Origin: Streptococcus sp. CF8_St5-11
GTDB taxonomy: Bacteria; Bacillota; Bacilli; Lactobacillales; Streptococcaceae
Direction: 5' to 3'
DNA length: 64,000 nt
NCBI RefSeq assembly: GCF_024295625.1
Contig: NZ_JANCOJ010000002.1
Coordinates: 1-64,000 of the forward strand
The notes beneath the pieces are model-generated. The model ran no database searches. It was not told the DNA's origin and saw nothing but the letters and a program-made list of their open reading frames with translations. Positions 9,815 to 18,525 of the stretch are shown here, in pieces. The position numbers and the translations under genes are program-made. Position 1 is the first letter of the stretch; each line of letters begins with the position of its first letter.

Positions 9815-9841
9815 AAACACGGCGGAATGCCGTGTTTTTTT
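9815..9841 (+). terminator. Terminator after valS
   Basis: AAACACGGC (9815-9823) pairs with GCCGTGTTT (9829-9837) and is followed by a T run; it lies directly behind the valS stop. Confidence 0.9.
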
Positions 9842-9884
9842 GGTATAATGAAACTATTAAATAACGGTAGAAAAGAGACGATCT

Positions 9885-12749
9885 ATGCCAGATGGCGTAA
9901 CTTTATTTCAAGACACTCTTATTAAATCATTAAAATATGGATTTGTGGATAATGTCCAGTATCAAGAGGGTGGATATTCACCGCAGATTTTGATCAACGA
10001 TCATGAAATGAAACGATATGTTTTGACGGATTTGCAAGAGGAGTTGAGCAAGTGCAAGGCATTCTATATATCAGTGGCATTTATTACACAGTCTGGGATT
10101 GCCTTAATTAAGTCGCAATTGTCTGATCTGATGGATAAAGGAATCCAAGGAAAAATTCTGATTTCTCCTTATCTTGATTTTAATGATCCAGTTGCGATGC
10201 AAGAATTACTTAAGTTAGAGAATGTAGAAGTCCGATTGACCCCAGAGAGTTTGCAGATGCATGCCAAGTTTTATCTCTTTGAGCATGAGGGAAGGCAGGT
10301 ATTGATTTCGGGTAGTTCAAATCTGACCCACAATGCTCTCAAGATTAATTATGAGTGGAATATTAAATTGACCTCTACCCATAATGGCGAGCTTATTCGA
10401 GCTACTAAAGCTGAATTTGACAAGATTTGGGAGAAGTCTGATCTTTTGACAGATGAAAAGATTGCTTCTTATGCGCGAAGACGTCAGAATGTCATTCGAG
10501 TGGATCAGATTCGCGAAGAGAAAACGGCTCAATATCAGAGTGAAACGATTAGTCCTAACGAAATGCAAAAGGATGCCTTAAAAGGCTTGCAAGCGATTCG
10601 TGATTCTGGGAAAAAGAAGGCTTTGGTCATCAGTGCTACTGGGACAGGAAAGACCTTTCTATCAGCTTTTGATGTTCAACAGTTTAAGCCAGAAAGAATG
10701 CTTTTCATTGTTCACCGTGAGCAGATTCTACAGAAATCGTTAACGGATTTTCAAAAGGTCTTGCAGTTTTCTGATGCAGAAGCTCTTATTTATCACTCTG
10801 GGGATGATTTGACGGGCAAAAAATATGTGTTTGCTACTATCCAAACCCTTTCACGTGAGCAGAATTTAGGCCTATTTTCAAGAGATTATTTTGACTATAT
10901 TCTGATAGATGAAGTTCATAAGGCTGGTGCTGATTCTTATAAAAAAGTGATGGCGCATTTTCAACCAGAATTTTTTTTAGGGATGACAGCTACTCCCGAA
11001 CGAACTGATGGGCAAAATATTTATGAACTATTTGATTATAATATCGCCTATGAAATCCGTCTACAAGATGCTCTGGATAATGATATGCTTTGCCCATTTA
11101 TTTATTTTGGGGTAAAGGATATCGAAGTCGAAGGACAGTTAATCAATGAGAATACTACGATCGCAAACTTAACATCCGAAGAGCGCGTGAAGCATATTAT
11201 TAAAAAGATTGATTTTTATGGAGTTAGTGGAGAGAAAGTGAAGGGCTTGATGTTCTGTTCCTCTAAGAAAGAAGCTCATGACTTAGCATCCAAACTAAAC
11301 CAAAAGGGGAAACGTTGTCGAGCCTTAACAGGTGAAGATAATATGGAGACCCGGAATGAAGTCGTTGCCCAACTAGAAAAAGGAGAACTAGACTACATTC
11401 TGACAGTAGATATTTTTAACGAAGGAATTGATATTCCATCGGTCAATCAGGTTGTGATGTTGAGGAATACTCAATCAAGCATTGTTTTCGTACAACAGTT
11501 AGGTCGAGGACTACGGAAGCATGAAAGCAAAGAATATGTGACCATTATCGATTTTATCGGAAATTACAAGAATAACTATCTAATTCCTATTGCTTTGTTT
11601 GGTGATAAATCGATGAATAAAGATAATTATCGTCGAGAGCTTCGAGAACCAAATATTCTAAAAGGATTGACGACCATCAATTTTGAAGAAGTAGCTAAGG
11701 AACAAATCTTTAAGTCCATCACTAATACTAATTTATCAAATAAAGTTTTGTTGAAAGAAGCTTATATGGAGACGAAGAACCGGCTAGGCCGTATTCCAAA
11801 ATTAAGTGATTTTTGGAAATTAGATACTTTGGATCCATACATCTTTTTTGATAGCTTTAATCATTATGGAGAAGTTATCGATTCTTTTGACAAGGATGAT
11901 TCATTTGTTAAAATTTCTGAGCTAAATGGATTTCTAACTTTTCTTTGTAAAGAGTTATCAAATGGAAAGAGGAAAGCAGATCTTTATCTTTTAAAATTCT
12001 TGCTGGAAAAAGAAAAGATTTCGCGTTCGGATTTTGAAAAATTCCTAAAAGAAGAGAATCTAGGAGCTTCTAATGAGTTGTTGAAGTCTATTGAGAATTT
12101 CTTGACCTATAGCTTTTTTGTTAAAAGAGATCAGGAAAAGTATGGTGTATCAGCTTTGGCTATCAAGAATAATATTTATCAACTTTCACCATATTTTGCT
12201 CAATTTCTGACAAAGGAGTATAAAGATTTTATATTAGATATCATTCAGACGGGTCTTTATCGTTCTGAAAAGTATCCACAGAATCCGTTGACGATCGGGG
12301 AAAAGTATTCTCGTAAAGACGCTGTGAGACTACTCAACTGGGATAAGGATGAGAGCTCTACTGTTTATGGTTATAAGGTTAAACATGGAACTTGTCCGAT
12401 TTTTGTCACTTATCACAAAGAGGATGATATTACTGAAACAACTCAGTATCAAGATGGTTTTTTATCAAATAAAGTCTTTCACTGGTATTCTAGGAGCAAC
12501 AGGAGTTTCAAGTCAAAAGAAGTAGCCGAGATTATGCAGTCTAATGATACTGGATTGACACTTCACCTGTTTATAAAAAAAGAGGATGGTGAAGGAAGTG
12601 ATTTCTATTATCTTGGACCAGTCCGTTATATTGAGGATAGTGCTCTTGAAACTATAATGCCAGATGGCGAAACACCTGTAGTGACCATGAATTTTGAACT
12701 GATCAATGAAGTTCCTACAACACTTTATGATTATTTAACAAAAAAATAA
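9885..12749 (+). CDS. PLD-like nuclease / DEAD-box helicase / DUF3427 fusion
   Basis: A 954-residue protein joining three modules. The N-terminal phospholipase-D-like domain has one HxK motif, HAKFYLFEHEG (about 126), and GSSNLT nearby. The superfamily-2 helicase core has Walker A SATGTGKTF (about 250), Walker B IDEVHKAG (about 342), ATPERTDG (about 370) and motif VI QLGRGLRK. The C-terminal third is DUF3427. Such fusions are widespread in Firmicutes and are thought to act on nucleic acids in repair or defence, without a settled role. It stands alone between two terminators, with a TATAAT-like box about 40 nt upstream. Base use is more AT-rich than valS beside it. Confidence 0.88.
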   Translation: MPDGVTLFQDTLIKSLKYGFVDNVQYQEGGYSPQILINDHEMKRYVLTDLQEELSKCKAFYISVAFITQSGIALIKSQLSDLMDKGIQGKILISPYLDFNDPVAMQELLKLENVEVRLTPESLQMHAKFYLFEHEGRQVLISGSSNLTHNALKINYEWNIKLTSTHNGELIRATKAEFDKIWEKSDLLTDEKIASYARRRQNVIRVDQIREEKTAQYQSETISPNEMQKDALKGLQAIRDSGKKKALVISATGTGKTFLSAFDVQQFKPERMLFIVHREQILQKSLTDFQKVLQFSDAEALIYHSGDDLTGKKYVFATIQTLSREQNLGLFSRDYFDYILIDEVHKAGADSYKKVMAHFQPEFFLGMTATPERTDGQNIYELFDYNIAYEIRLQDALDNDMLCPFIYFGVKDIEVEGQLINENTTIANLTSEERVKHIIKKIDFYGVSGEKVKGLMFCSSKKEAHDLASKLNQKGKRCRALTGEDNMETRNEVVAQLEKGELDYILTVDIFNEGIDIPSVNQVVMLRNTQSSIVFVQQLGRGLRKHESKEYVTIIDFIGNYKNNYLIPIALFGDKSMNKDNYRRELREPNILKGLTTINFEEVAKEQIFKSITNTNLSNKVLLKEAYMETKNRLGRIPKLSDFWKLDTLDPYIFFDSFNHYGEVIDSFDKDDSFVKISELNGFLTFLCKELSNGKRKADLYLLKFLLEKEKISRSDFEKFLKEENLGASNELLKSIENFLTYSFFVKRDQEKYGVSALAIKNNIYQLSPYFAQFLTKEYKDFILDIIQTGLYRSEKYPQNPLTIGEKYSRKDAVRLLNWDKDESSTVYGYKVKHGTCPIFVTYHKEDDITETTQYQDGFLSNKVFHWYSRSNRSFKSKEVAEIMQSNDTGLTLHLFIKKEDGEGSDFYYLGPVRYIEDSALETIMPDGETPVVTMNFELINEVPTTLYDYLTKK

Positions 12750-12771
12750 GAGGTATACCTCTTATTTTTTT
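12740..12771. terminator. Bidirectional terminator
   Basis: The palindrome AATAAGAGGTATACCTCTTATT is flanked by A and T runs, so it can end both the helicase gene and the convergent NUDIX gene. It contains the helicase stop codon. Confidence 0.9.
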
Positions 12772-13154
12772 GTTAACAATTCTACAGCTGGACGATCGAC
12801 AGGTGCCCAGTTAAGCGATTTTAATTCATGTGGTGCTAGCCAAGTAGAATTTTGGTGTTCTAACAACTCTAGGTTTCCTGAGAGTAACTTGGCGTGATAG
12901 GTTTTCATAACGACAGTCCCGAAATCATAATCATAGGAGGCCTCGTTCACAAACGAGATAATTTCAATTTCAGAATTTAATTCTTCCTGTATTTCACGAA
13001 TGAGCGCTTGTTCAGGAGATTCTCCTGCCTCTAATTTTCCGCCTGGAAATTCCCAAAAGCCTCCCAAGCTTTTTCCTTCAGGTCTCTGAGCACAAAAGAT
13101 TTTTCCATCTTTTTCAATAGCAGCTGCAACAACGTGAATAATTTTTTTTGACAT
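12762..13154 (-). CDS. NUDIX hydrolase, MutT / CTP pyrophosphohydrolase type
   Basis: A 130-residue NUDIX enzyme with a complete Nudix box GGKLEAGESPEQALIREIQE followed by EL, preceded by AAAIEKDGKIFCAQRPEGKS. The closest pattern is the MutT-like (deoxy)nucleoside triphosphate pyrophosphohydrolases that remove 8-oxo-dGTP or hydrolyse CTP derivatives. A strong GAGGAGG site precedes the start. Monocistronic, convergent with the helicase gene. The precise substrate is inferred from the family only. Confidence 0.88.
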   Translation of the reverse strand: MSKKIIHVVAAAIEKDGKIFCAQRPEGKSLGGFWEFPGGKLEAGESPEQALIREIQEELNSEIEIISFVNEASYDYDFGTVVMKTYHAKLLSGNLELLEHQNSTWLAPHELKSLNWAPVDRPAVELLTKK

Positions 13155-13211
13155 GATTTTCCTCCTCTTTCATTGTATCAGAAATTGGTTGAAAGAAGCA
13201 ATTAAAGAATT

Positions 13212-13304
13212 AATCTATATTCAAAAACGGTGAAATTGGTATGGACTTTATCTGGATTGATGTGGACAATCCTCCTGCAGATGCGATTGGTTGGGTTGTG
13301 AAAT
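13212..13304 (+). pseudogene. Possible remnant of a decayed gene
   Basis: Between the NUDIX and TVP38 genes an open stretch reads FKNGEIGMDFIWIDVDNP and on to a stop codon. It looks like the C-terminal end of a protein and has no promoter, ribosome site or upstream body. I do not recognise the parent. The rest of this 218-bp gap shows only the start region of the NUDIX gene and the terminator below. Confidence 0.25.
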
Positions 13305-13332
13305 AGAGAGTAATAAACTATTCATAGGACTA

Positions 13333-13367
13333 CAAAAACACCACCTCCTAGTCTTAGGGGTGGTGTT
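13333..13367 (-). terminator. Terminator of the TVP38-like gene
   Basis: AACACCACC (13337-13345) pairs with GGTGGTGTT (13359-13367); on the minus strand it is followed by a T run. It lies just after the stop of the minus-strand membrane-protein gene. Confidence 0.8.
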
Positions 13368-13372
13368 ATGCT

Positions 13373-13987
13373 TTAGACCATTTTCCAGAAATAATCGATG
13401 ATATAGGTCAGGCCGTAGGTGTAGATGACGAGGGTGATGGGTTTGCAGAGGATGATGATGGTCATGTAGCGTTTGAAGGTCATATTGGTCAGACCTGCCA
13501 GCATACAGATGAAGTCAGCGGGACTAACCGGCCAGATCATCATGAAGATAAAGAAGCGATCGAACCGCTTGCCTTCATTGAGCCAGCCAATGTACTTGTC
13601 GTAGGTCTTCTGACTGACCATAGATTGGACGAACTTAGGCCCGTACATTCTGGCTAGGTGGAAAATAATGGCACAGCCAATCACGATGCCGATGTAATTG
13701 TAGATGGTCCCAATGATGTGGCCATAGATAAAGACACCAGCGACAGATGTCAGGGCGCCAGGAATAATAGGGACCACTGTTTGAAGGATCTGAAGAAAGA
13801 TAAAGAGAGGTGGTCCAAAGATTCCGGCTTGCAAAATAAAAGCTGACAAGGTTTCTTTGGATTGAAGGATACCAGAAAAGTAGGCCCAGATACAAAAGGC
13901 CAAGGTCCCAAGAGCACCAATGATGGACGACCAATTAATGATGCGCTGGAGAAGAGGAGAGACCTCTTTTAAGCTTGTTTGTTTCAT
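13373..13987 (-). CDS. TVP38/TMEM64 (DedA-like) membrane protein
   Basis: A 204-residue integral membrane protein of the VTT/TVP38 (DedA superfamily) group, with several hydrophobic helices and the family core around PIIPGALTSVAGVFIYG and GCAIIFHLARMYG, then FIFMMIWPVSPADFICMLAG. The superfamily moves or scrambles lipids, with undecaprenyl-phosphate and phosphatidylethanolamine known for some members. Monocistronic with its own terminator. Substrate unknown here. Confidence 0.85.
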   Translation of the reverse strand: MKQTSLKEVSPLLQRIINWSSIIGALGTLAFCIWAYFSGILQSKETLSAFILQAGIFGPPLFIFLQILQTVVPIIPGALTSVAGVFIYGHIIGTIYNYIGIVIGCAIIFHLARMYGPKFVQSMVSQKTYDKYIGWLNEGKRFDRFFIFMMIWPVSPADFICMLAGLTNMTFKRYMTIIILCKPITLVIYTYGLTYIIDYFWKMV

Positions 13988-14157
13988 AAAAAATTCCGAG
14001 TTCTTTTTCTTCTACTATACCATGTTTTTGGAACTTTGTAAGGATTTTGTCTATTTTTTGAGTAGTGAAAGCGACCTGATTGGAGTCTGTCGCTGTTTTA
14101 GTCGTGAAGCGGGTGCAAAATGGGCCTTTTTATGCTACAATGAAAGGAGTATAAAAA

Positions 14158-14697
14158 ATGGAGAAAAACGTGTCAATCGAAAATTACAAACCAGATTTTG
14201 CGGTGGAAGCAGCCTATGATCTCACCGTTACAGACTTGAAAAAAAAGGGTATTAAGGCAGTCCTTGTGGATTTGGATAATACCTTGATTGCTTGGAATAA
14301 TCCGGATGGAACTCCTGAGATGCGCCAGTGGTTGCACGACCTTCGTGATGGAGGGATTCGGGTTATCGTGGTGTCTAATAATAGTCCCAAACGGGTTAAG
14401 CGCGCTGTTGAGAAATTTGATATTGACTATGAAGCCTGGTCGCTCAAGCCCTTTACCTTTGGGATTGATCGTGCCCTCAGACGTTTTCACTATGAGAAAA
14501 ATGAAGTGGTCATGGTCGGGGATCAACTGATGACGGATATCCGGGCTGCCCATCGTGCAGGCATTCGTTCGATCTTGGTCAAGCCTTTGGTCGAGCATGA
14601 CTCGATCAAGACGCAGATCAACCGGGCACGTGAACGCCGTGTTATGAAGCAAATGGCCGAAAAATATGGTCCAATTGTATATAAAAAAGGAATTTAA
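14158..14697 (+). CDS. yqeG: YqeG family HAD IIIA phosphatase
   Basis: A 179-residue HAD-superfamily phosphatase with nucleophile motif VDLDNTLIAW (D38, D40), motif II VSNNSP and the C-terminal acidic motif GDQLMTDI. An AAAGGAG site precedes the chosen ATG. It starts the conserved yqeG-yqeH-yhbY-nadD-yqeK-rsfS block of Firmicutes, whose other members act in 30S assembly and NAD synthesis. The physiological phospho-substrate is unknown. Confidence 0.92.
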   Translation: MEKNVSIENYKPDFAVEAAYDLTVTDLKKKGIKAVLVDLDNTLIAWNNPDGTPEMRQWLHDLRDGGIRVIVVSNNSPKRVKRAVEKFDIDYEAWSLKPFTFGIDRALRRFHYEKNEVVMVGDQLMTDIRAAHRAGIRSILVKPLVEHDSIKTQINRARERRVMKQMAEKYGPIVYKKGI

Positions 14698-14699
14698 GA

Positions 14700-15806
14700 A
14701 TGGAAGAATTATTCTGTATTGGCTGTGGAGCGCCCATTCAGACAGAAAACAAAGAGGGGCTGGGTTATACTCCCCAATCAGCTCTTGAAAAGGGCTTGGA
14801 AACAGGAGAAGTCTATTGCCAACGCTGTTTCCGTCTCCGTCACTACAATGAAATCACAGATGTGCATCTGACAGATGATGATTTCCTAAAACTCCTTCAC
14901 GAAGTAGGAGATAGTGATGCACTCGTGGTCAATGTAGTCGATATTTTTGACTTTAATGGCTCCGTTATCCCTGGACTACCACGCTTTGTAGCAGGAAATG
15001 ATGTCCTCTTGGTCGGAAACAAAAAAGATATCTTGCCCAAGTCTGTCAAGGATAGCAAGGTGACCCATTGGTTGATGGAGCGGGCCCACGAAGAAGGCAT
15101 GCGTCCTGTCGATGTGGTCCTCACCTCTGCTCAAAACAAGAGTGCGATCAAGGACTTGATGGAAAAGATTGAACAGTACCGCAAGGGACGTGATGTCTAT
15201 GTGGTGGGTGTGACCAACGTTGGGAAATCGACCCTCATTAATGCAATCATCCAAGAAATCACTGGAGACAAGGATATCATCACGACCTCTCGCTTCCCAG
15301 GGACGACACTGGACAAGATCGAAATCCCACTGGACGATGGGTCCTACATCTACGATACACCAGGGATTATCCATCGTCACCAGATGGCCCACTACTTGAC
15401 GGCGAAAAACCTTAAGTATGTCAGCCCTAAAAAGGAAATCAAGCCTAAGACTTATCAGCTCAATCCAGAGCAAACCCTTTTCTTGGGTGGCTTGGGACGT
15501 TTTGACTTTATTAAGGGGGAAAAGCAAGGCTTCACCGCCTTCTTTGACAACGACCTCAAGCTTCACCGAACCAAGCTAGATGGCGCGACCGCCTTTTATG
15601 ACAAGCATGTCGGTGGTCTACTAACACCTCCTAATAGCAAAGAAAAAGAAGAATTCCCACCCTTGGTTTCTCATGAGTTTACCATCAAGGACAAGACAGA
15701 TCTCGTCATCTCAGGACTCGGCTGGATCCGCGTCAATGGAGAAGCCAAAGTAGCCGTCTGGGCACCAGAAGGCGTCGCCGTCGTTACCCGCAAAGCTATT
15801 ATTTAA
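14700..15806 (+). CDS. yqeH: Ribosome biogenesis GTPase YqeH
   Basis: A 368-residue circularly permuted GTPase needed for 30S subunit assembly. A zinc finger has C6, C9, C40 and C43. The G motifs come in permuted order: NKKD (G4, 107-110), SAQNK (G5, about 143), GVTNVGKST (G1, 170-178), DTPG (G3, 219-222). A C-terminal RNA-binding region follows. It starts 2 nt after yqeG stops. The usual downstream partners follow only after a 218-bp structured non-coding insert, so co-transcription may be altered. Confidence 0.96.
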   Translation: MEELFCIGCGAPIQTENKEGLGYTPQSALEKGLETGEVYCQRCFRLRHYNEITDVHLTDDDFLKLLHEVGDSDALVVNVVDIFDFNGSVIPGLPRFVAGNDVLLVGNKKDILPKSVKDSKVTHWLMERAHEEGMRPVDVVLTSAQNKSAIKDLMEKIEQYRKGRDVYVVGVTNVGKSTLINAIIQEITGDKDIITTSRFPGTTLDKIEIPLDDGSYIYDTPGIIHRHQMAHYLTAKNLKYVSPKKEIKPKTYQLNPEQTLFLGGLGRFDFIKGEKQGFTAFFDNDLKLHRTKLDGATAFYDKHVGGLLTPPNSKEKEEFPPLVSHEFTIKDKTDLVISGLGWIRVNGEAKVAVWAPEGVAVVTRKAII

Positions 15807-15823
15807 AAATTTGAAAGGAAATA

Positions 15824-16013
15824 GTTTCTTTATAGACTGGGCGAGTGCAACGAGCCTAGAAAGGATACTTTTCGCTGTGGTGAAAGCCTAAGTAGATATT
15901 TTACTACTTAGGCGCGGAAAATTTGAGACTTTAGGCTCAAATTTAAGTCATGGAACTCCGCTAGGAGGTCGCTGACGACCGCCACCACATCAGAAAAGTA
16001 TCAAAAAAGAAAC
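15824..16013. repeat. Multi-branched palindromic element before yhbY
   Basis: The gap between yqeH and yhbY folds as nested and side-by-side perfect stems. The outermost is GTTTCTTT (15824-15831) with AAAGAAAC (16006-16013). Inside it are GATACTTTTC (15864-15873) with GAAAAGTATC (15993-16002), GTGGTG with CACCAC, GCCTAAGTAG (15886-15895) with CTACTTAGGC (15904-15913), AAATTTGAG (15919-15927) with CTCAAATTT (15936-15944), and GGTCG with CGACC (15967-15980). It has no open frame. It looks like a non-coding repeat inserted in a conserved operon. Confidence 0.7.
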
Positions 16014-16024
16014 AATGAAAAAAC

Positions 16025-16336
16025 ATGACATTAACATCTAAACAACGGGCTTTCCTCAATAGCCAAGCCCACAGCCTCAAACCGATTATCCAAATCGGGA
16101 AAAACGGGCTTAACGATCAAATCAAAACCAGTGTTCGCCAAGCACTAGACGCTCGCGAACTGATCAAGGTCACCCTCCTTCAAAATACGGACGAGAATAT
16201 CCATGAAGTAGCGGAAATCTTGGAAGAAGAAATCGGTGTGGATACGGTTCAAAAAATTGGACGCATCCTCATCTTGTATAAACAATCAAGCAAAAAAGAA
16301 AACCGGAAGATTTCAGTCAAAGTAAAAGAAATCTAA
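16025..16336 (+). CDS. yhbY: Ribosome assembly RNA-binding protein YhbY
   Basis: A 103-residue CRS1/YhbY (CRM) domain protein that binds rRNA in pre-50S particles. The start MTLTSKQRAFLNSQAHSLKP and the GKNGL loop are typical. Length is normal. No Shine-Dalgarno sequence is present before the ATG: the bases there are A-rich and belong to the edge of the palindromic element, which suggests the element replaced the original ribosome site. Confidence 0.93.
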   Translation: MTLTSKQRAFLNSQAHSLKPIIQIGKNGLNDQIKTSVRQALDARELIKVTLLQNTDENIHEVAEILEEEIGVDTVQKIGRILILYKQSSKKENRKISVKVKEI

Positions 16337-16357
16337 GACATTGAGGAGAGCAAACCT

Positions 16358-16990
16358 ATGGCCATTGAACTATTGACTCCCTTTACCAAGGTAGAGTTAG
16401 AGCCAGAGATCAAAGACAAGAATCGCAAACAAGTTGGTATTTTGGGTGGGAATTTCAATCCGGTCCATAATGCCCATTTGGTCGTTGCGGATCAAGTGCG
16501 CCAACAATTAGGGTTAGATAAGGTGCTCTTGATGCCTGAGTATGAGCCGCCGCATGTCGATGCTAAGGGGACGATTGCAGAGCACCATCGCCTTAAGATG
16601 CTGGAATTAGCCATTGAAGGCATTGAAGGTCTGGAAATCGAGACGATCGAGCTCGAACGAAAAGGGATTTCCTATACCTACGACACCATGATCTTGCTCA
16701 ATGAACGCGATCCAGACACAGACTATTACTTCATTATTGGTGCAGATATGGTGGATTATTTACCCAAATGGCACCGCATCGATGAATTGGTGGAGATTGT
16801 GCAATTTGTCGGGGTCCAGCGACCACGCTATAAGGCAGGGACTTCTTATCCGGTGATCTGGGTGGATGTTCCCCTAATGGATATCTCCTCTAGTATGGTG
16901 CGTGATTTTGTAGCTAAAGGTCGGACGCCGAATTTTATGTTGCCAAAACCAGTCTTGGACTACATCAAGAAAGAAGGATTGTATCAATGA
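16358..16990 (+). CDS. nadD: Nicotinate-nucleotide adenylyltransferase NadD
   Basis: A 210-residue nucleotidyltransferase that makes nicotinic-acid adenine dinucleotide from NaMN and ATP, the penultimate step of NAD synthesis. The ATP-binding motif [11 protein letters not shown] is at 30-40, and the ISSSMVRD signature is near the C terminus. A GAGGAG site precedes the start. The N-terminal extension of about 25 residues is usual in streptococci. Its stop overlaps the yqeK start by 4 nt. Confidence 0.96.
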   Translation: MAIELLTPFTKVELEPEIKDKNRKQVGILGGNFNPVHNAHLVVADQVRQQLGLDKVLLMPEYEPPHVDAKGTIAEHHRLKMLELAIEGIEGLEIETIELERKGISYTYDTMILLNERDPDTDYYFIIGADMVDYLPKWHRIDELVEIVQFVGVQRPRYKAGTSYPVIWVDVPLMDISSSMVRDFVAKGRTPNFMLPKPVLDYIKKEGLYQ

Positions 16991-17583
16991 CCTATGAAAA
17001 CTACCTAGGCTTTTCTCGTGAGGTCTTGCTCGAAAAAATGCGTCAAATCCTGCCAGAAAAACGGCTAACCCACTGTTTAGGGGTTGAGAAGGCTGCGCGT
17101 GACTTGGCTAAACGCTATGGGGCTGATGAAGAGCAGGCTGGTCTAGCAGGTTTGTTACATGACTATGCCAAGAAATTATCGGATCAGGAATTTTTGGACT
17201 TGATTGATCGCTATGAGCTAGATCCATCATTAAAAAACTGGGGCAACAATGTCTGGCATGGGATGGTCGGGATTTACAAGATCCAAGAAGATCTCGGATT
17301 GACAGATCCAGCCATTCTTCGCAGTATTGAGATTCACACAGTGGGGAGTGGACAGATGTCAACCTTAGACAAGATTGTCTATGTGGCAGATTATATTGAA
17401 CACAATCGGGATTTCCCAGGGGTAGATCAAGCGCGTGACATCGCTCAAGTCTCCTTGGATCGTGCCGTGGCCTATGAGACGGCTCGCACAGTCGAACACC
17501 TGGCTCACCAAGGATTGCCGATTTATCCCCAAACCCTTGAAACCTACAATGCCTTTGTGAAGTATTTGAAAGAGGAGCAGTGA
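16987..17583 (+). CDS. yqeK: HD-domain diadenosine tetraphosphatase YqeK
   Basis: A 198-residue HD-domain metallohydrolase. Visible ligands are H29, then H58-D59 in GLLHDYAKK, and H88 in the WHG region. YqeK proteins hydrolyse Ap4A symmetrically to ADP; older annotations call them predicted HD phosphohydrolases. Translationally coupled to nadD (4-nt overlap) and immediately followed by the cysteine hydrolase gene. Function assignment rests on the family. Confidence 0.92.
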   Translation: MTYENYLGFSREVLLEKMRQILPEKRLTHCLGVEKAARDLAKRYGADEEQAGLAGLLHDYAKKLSDQEFLDLIDRYELDPSLKNWGNNVWHGMVGIYKIQEDLGLTDPAILRSIEIHTVGSGQMSTLDKIVYVADYIEHNRDFPGVDQARDIAQVSLDRAVAYETARTVEHLAHQGLPIYPQTLETYNAFVKYLKEEQ

Positions 17584-18084
17584 GTGAAAACAGCTTTAAT
17601 CATTATTGATGTACAAAATATCCTCGTGGAGACAGGTTTTGAGACAGATAAGCTCTTAGAGAAGATTGCTTATTTGCAAGATCGGGCTAGAAAACAGCAG
17701 ATTGAAATCATCTACATACAGCATATTGAAACCCCAGAGGCTTTAACTTCAGAAGATTGGCAGTTATCGCCCCTGTTGAATAGACAGGAGAATGAAAAGG
17801 TGTTTCAGAAGCGATACAATAGCATGTTTAAAGAGACAGGATTAAAAGAATACTTGGATCAACAAGGGATTGAACAACTGGTCCTGTGTGGCATGCAGAC
17901 AGAATATTGTGTCGATACATCCATCAAAGTGGGATTTGAATACGGCTATAAGCTGGTCGTTCCAGAAGGAGCTGTCACAACCTTTGATGGAGAGGACATC
18001 CCAGCAGAAACGCTTAATGAATTTTATGAAAATATTTGGGCAGAACGTTTTGCGGATGTCTTAGACTACAAAACAATTTTTTAA
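17584..18084 (+). CDS. Isochorismatase-like cysteine hydrolase
   Basis: A 166-residue cysteine hydrolase of the isochorismatase/nicotinamidase fold. The catalytic triad is D9 (IIIDVQN), K76 (FQKRYNS) and C109 (MQTEYCVDTS). It starts with GTG directly after the yqeK stop, with its ribosome site inside yqeK. Position beside nadD makes nicotinamide or another NAD-related amide a possible substrate, but the sequence lacks an obvious PncA metal motif (D-x-H-x-H), so that is only a guess. Confidence 0.85.
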   Translation: MKTALIIIDVQNILVETGFETDKLLEKIAYLQDRARKQQIEIIYIQHIETPEALTSEDWQLSPLLNRQENEKVFQKRYNSMFKETGLKEYLDQQGIEQLVLCGMQTEYCVDTSIKVGFEYGYKLVVPEGAVTTFDGEDIPAETLNEFYENIWAERFADVLDYKTIF

Positions 18085-18098
18085 AGAAAGAGGACTAA

Positions 18099-18452
18099 AT
18101 GAAAGAAAAAGAATTACTTGAACTTGTTGTTAAAGCTGCCGATGAAAAACGTGCAGAAGATATTGTGGCTTTGGATGTGCAAAGCTTGACCAGTGTGACG
18201 GATTACTTTGTTATCGCAAGCTCTATGAACAGCCGTCAGTTGGAAGCGATCGCAGAAAATATTCGCGAGAAAGTCGTTGAAGCTGGGGGCAATGCCAGCC
18301 ACGTCGAAGGTGACTCAGCAGGAGGTTGGGTACTTCTTGACTTAGGTGGTGTGGTGGTCCATGTCTTCTCAGAAGAAATGCGTACCCACTATAACCTAGA
18401 AAAGCTATGGCACGAAGCAAGTGCTGTCGATCTTTCAGCAGCCCTAGCATAA
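18099..18452 (+). CDS. rsfS: Ribosomal silencing factor RsfS
   Basis: A 117-residue RsfS/Iojap protein that binds L14 (uL14) on the 50S subunit and blocks subunit joining when nutrients are short. The conserved core [19 protein letters not shown] and the [20 protein letters not shown] segment are both present. It is separated by 14 nt from the cysteine hydrolase gene and is followed by a clear terminator, so it ends the yqe operon. Confidence 0.95.
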   Translation: MKEKELLELVVKAADEKRAEDIVALDVQSLTSVTDYFVIASSMNSRQLEAIAENIREKVVEAGGNASHVEGDSAGGWVLLDLGGVVVHVFSEEMRTHYNLEKLWHEASAVDLSAALA

Positions 18453-18458
18453 GCAGGT

Positions 18459-18485
18459 AAACTCAGTTGGTAGCAACTGAGTTTT
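18459..18485 (+). terminator. Terminator after rsfS
   Basis: AACTCAGTTG pairs with CAACTGAGTT around GTAG and is followed by TTGTT. It closes the yqeG-rsfS operon. Confidence 0.8.
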
Positions 18486-18525
18486 GTTGGTTAAATTGAA
18501 ATTCTATGGAAAGAAAGGATATGGC

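Noticed and set aside
13920-14219. 99-codon plus-strand frame across the TVP38-yqeG intergenic region
   Set aside because: Overlaps the opposite-strand start of the TVP38-like gene and the yqeG start out of frame; no similarity to known proteins.
14976-15566. 196-codon open frame on the minus strand
   Set aside because: Shadow of yqeH; the plus-strand frame has all the GTPase motifs.
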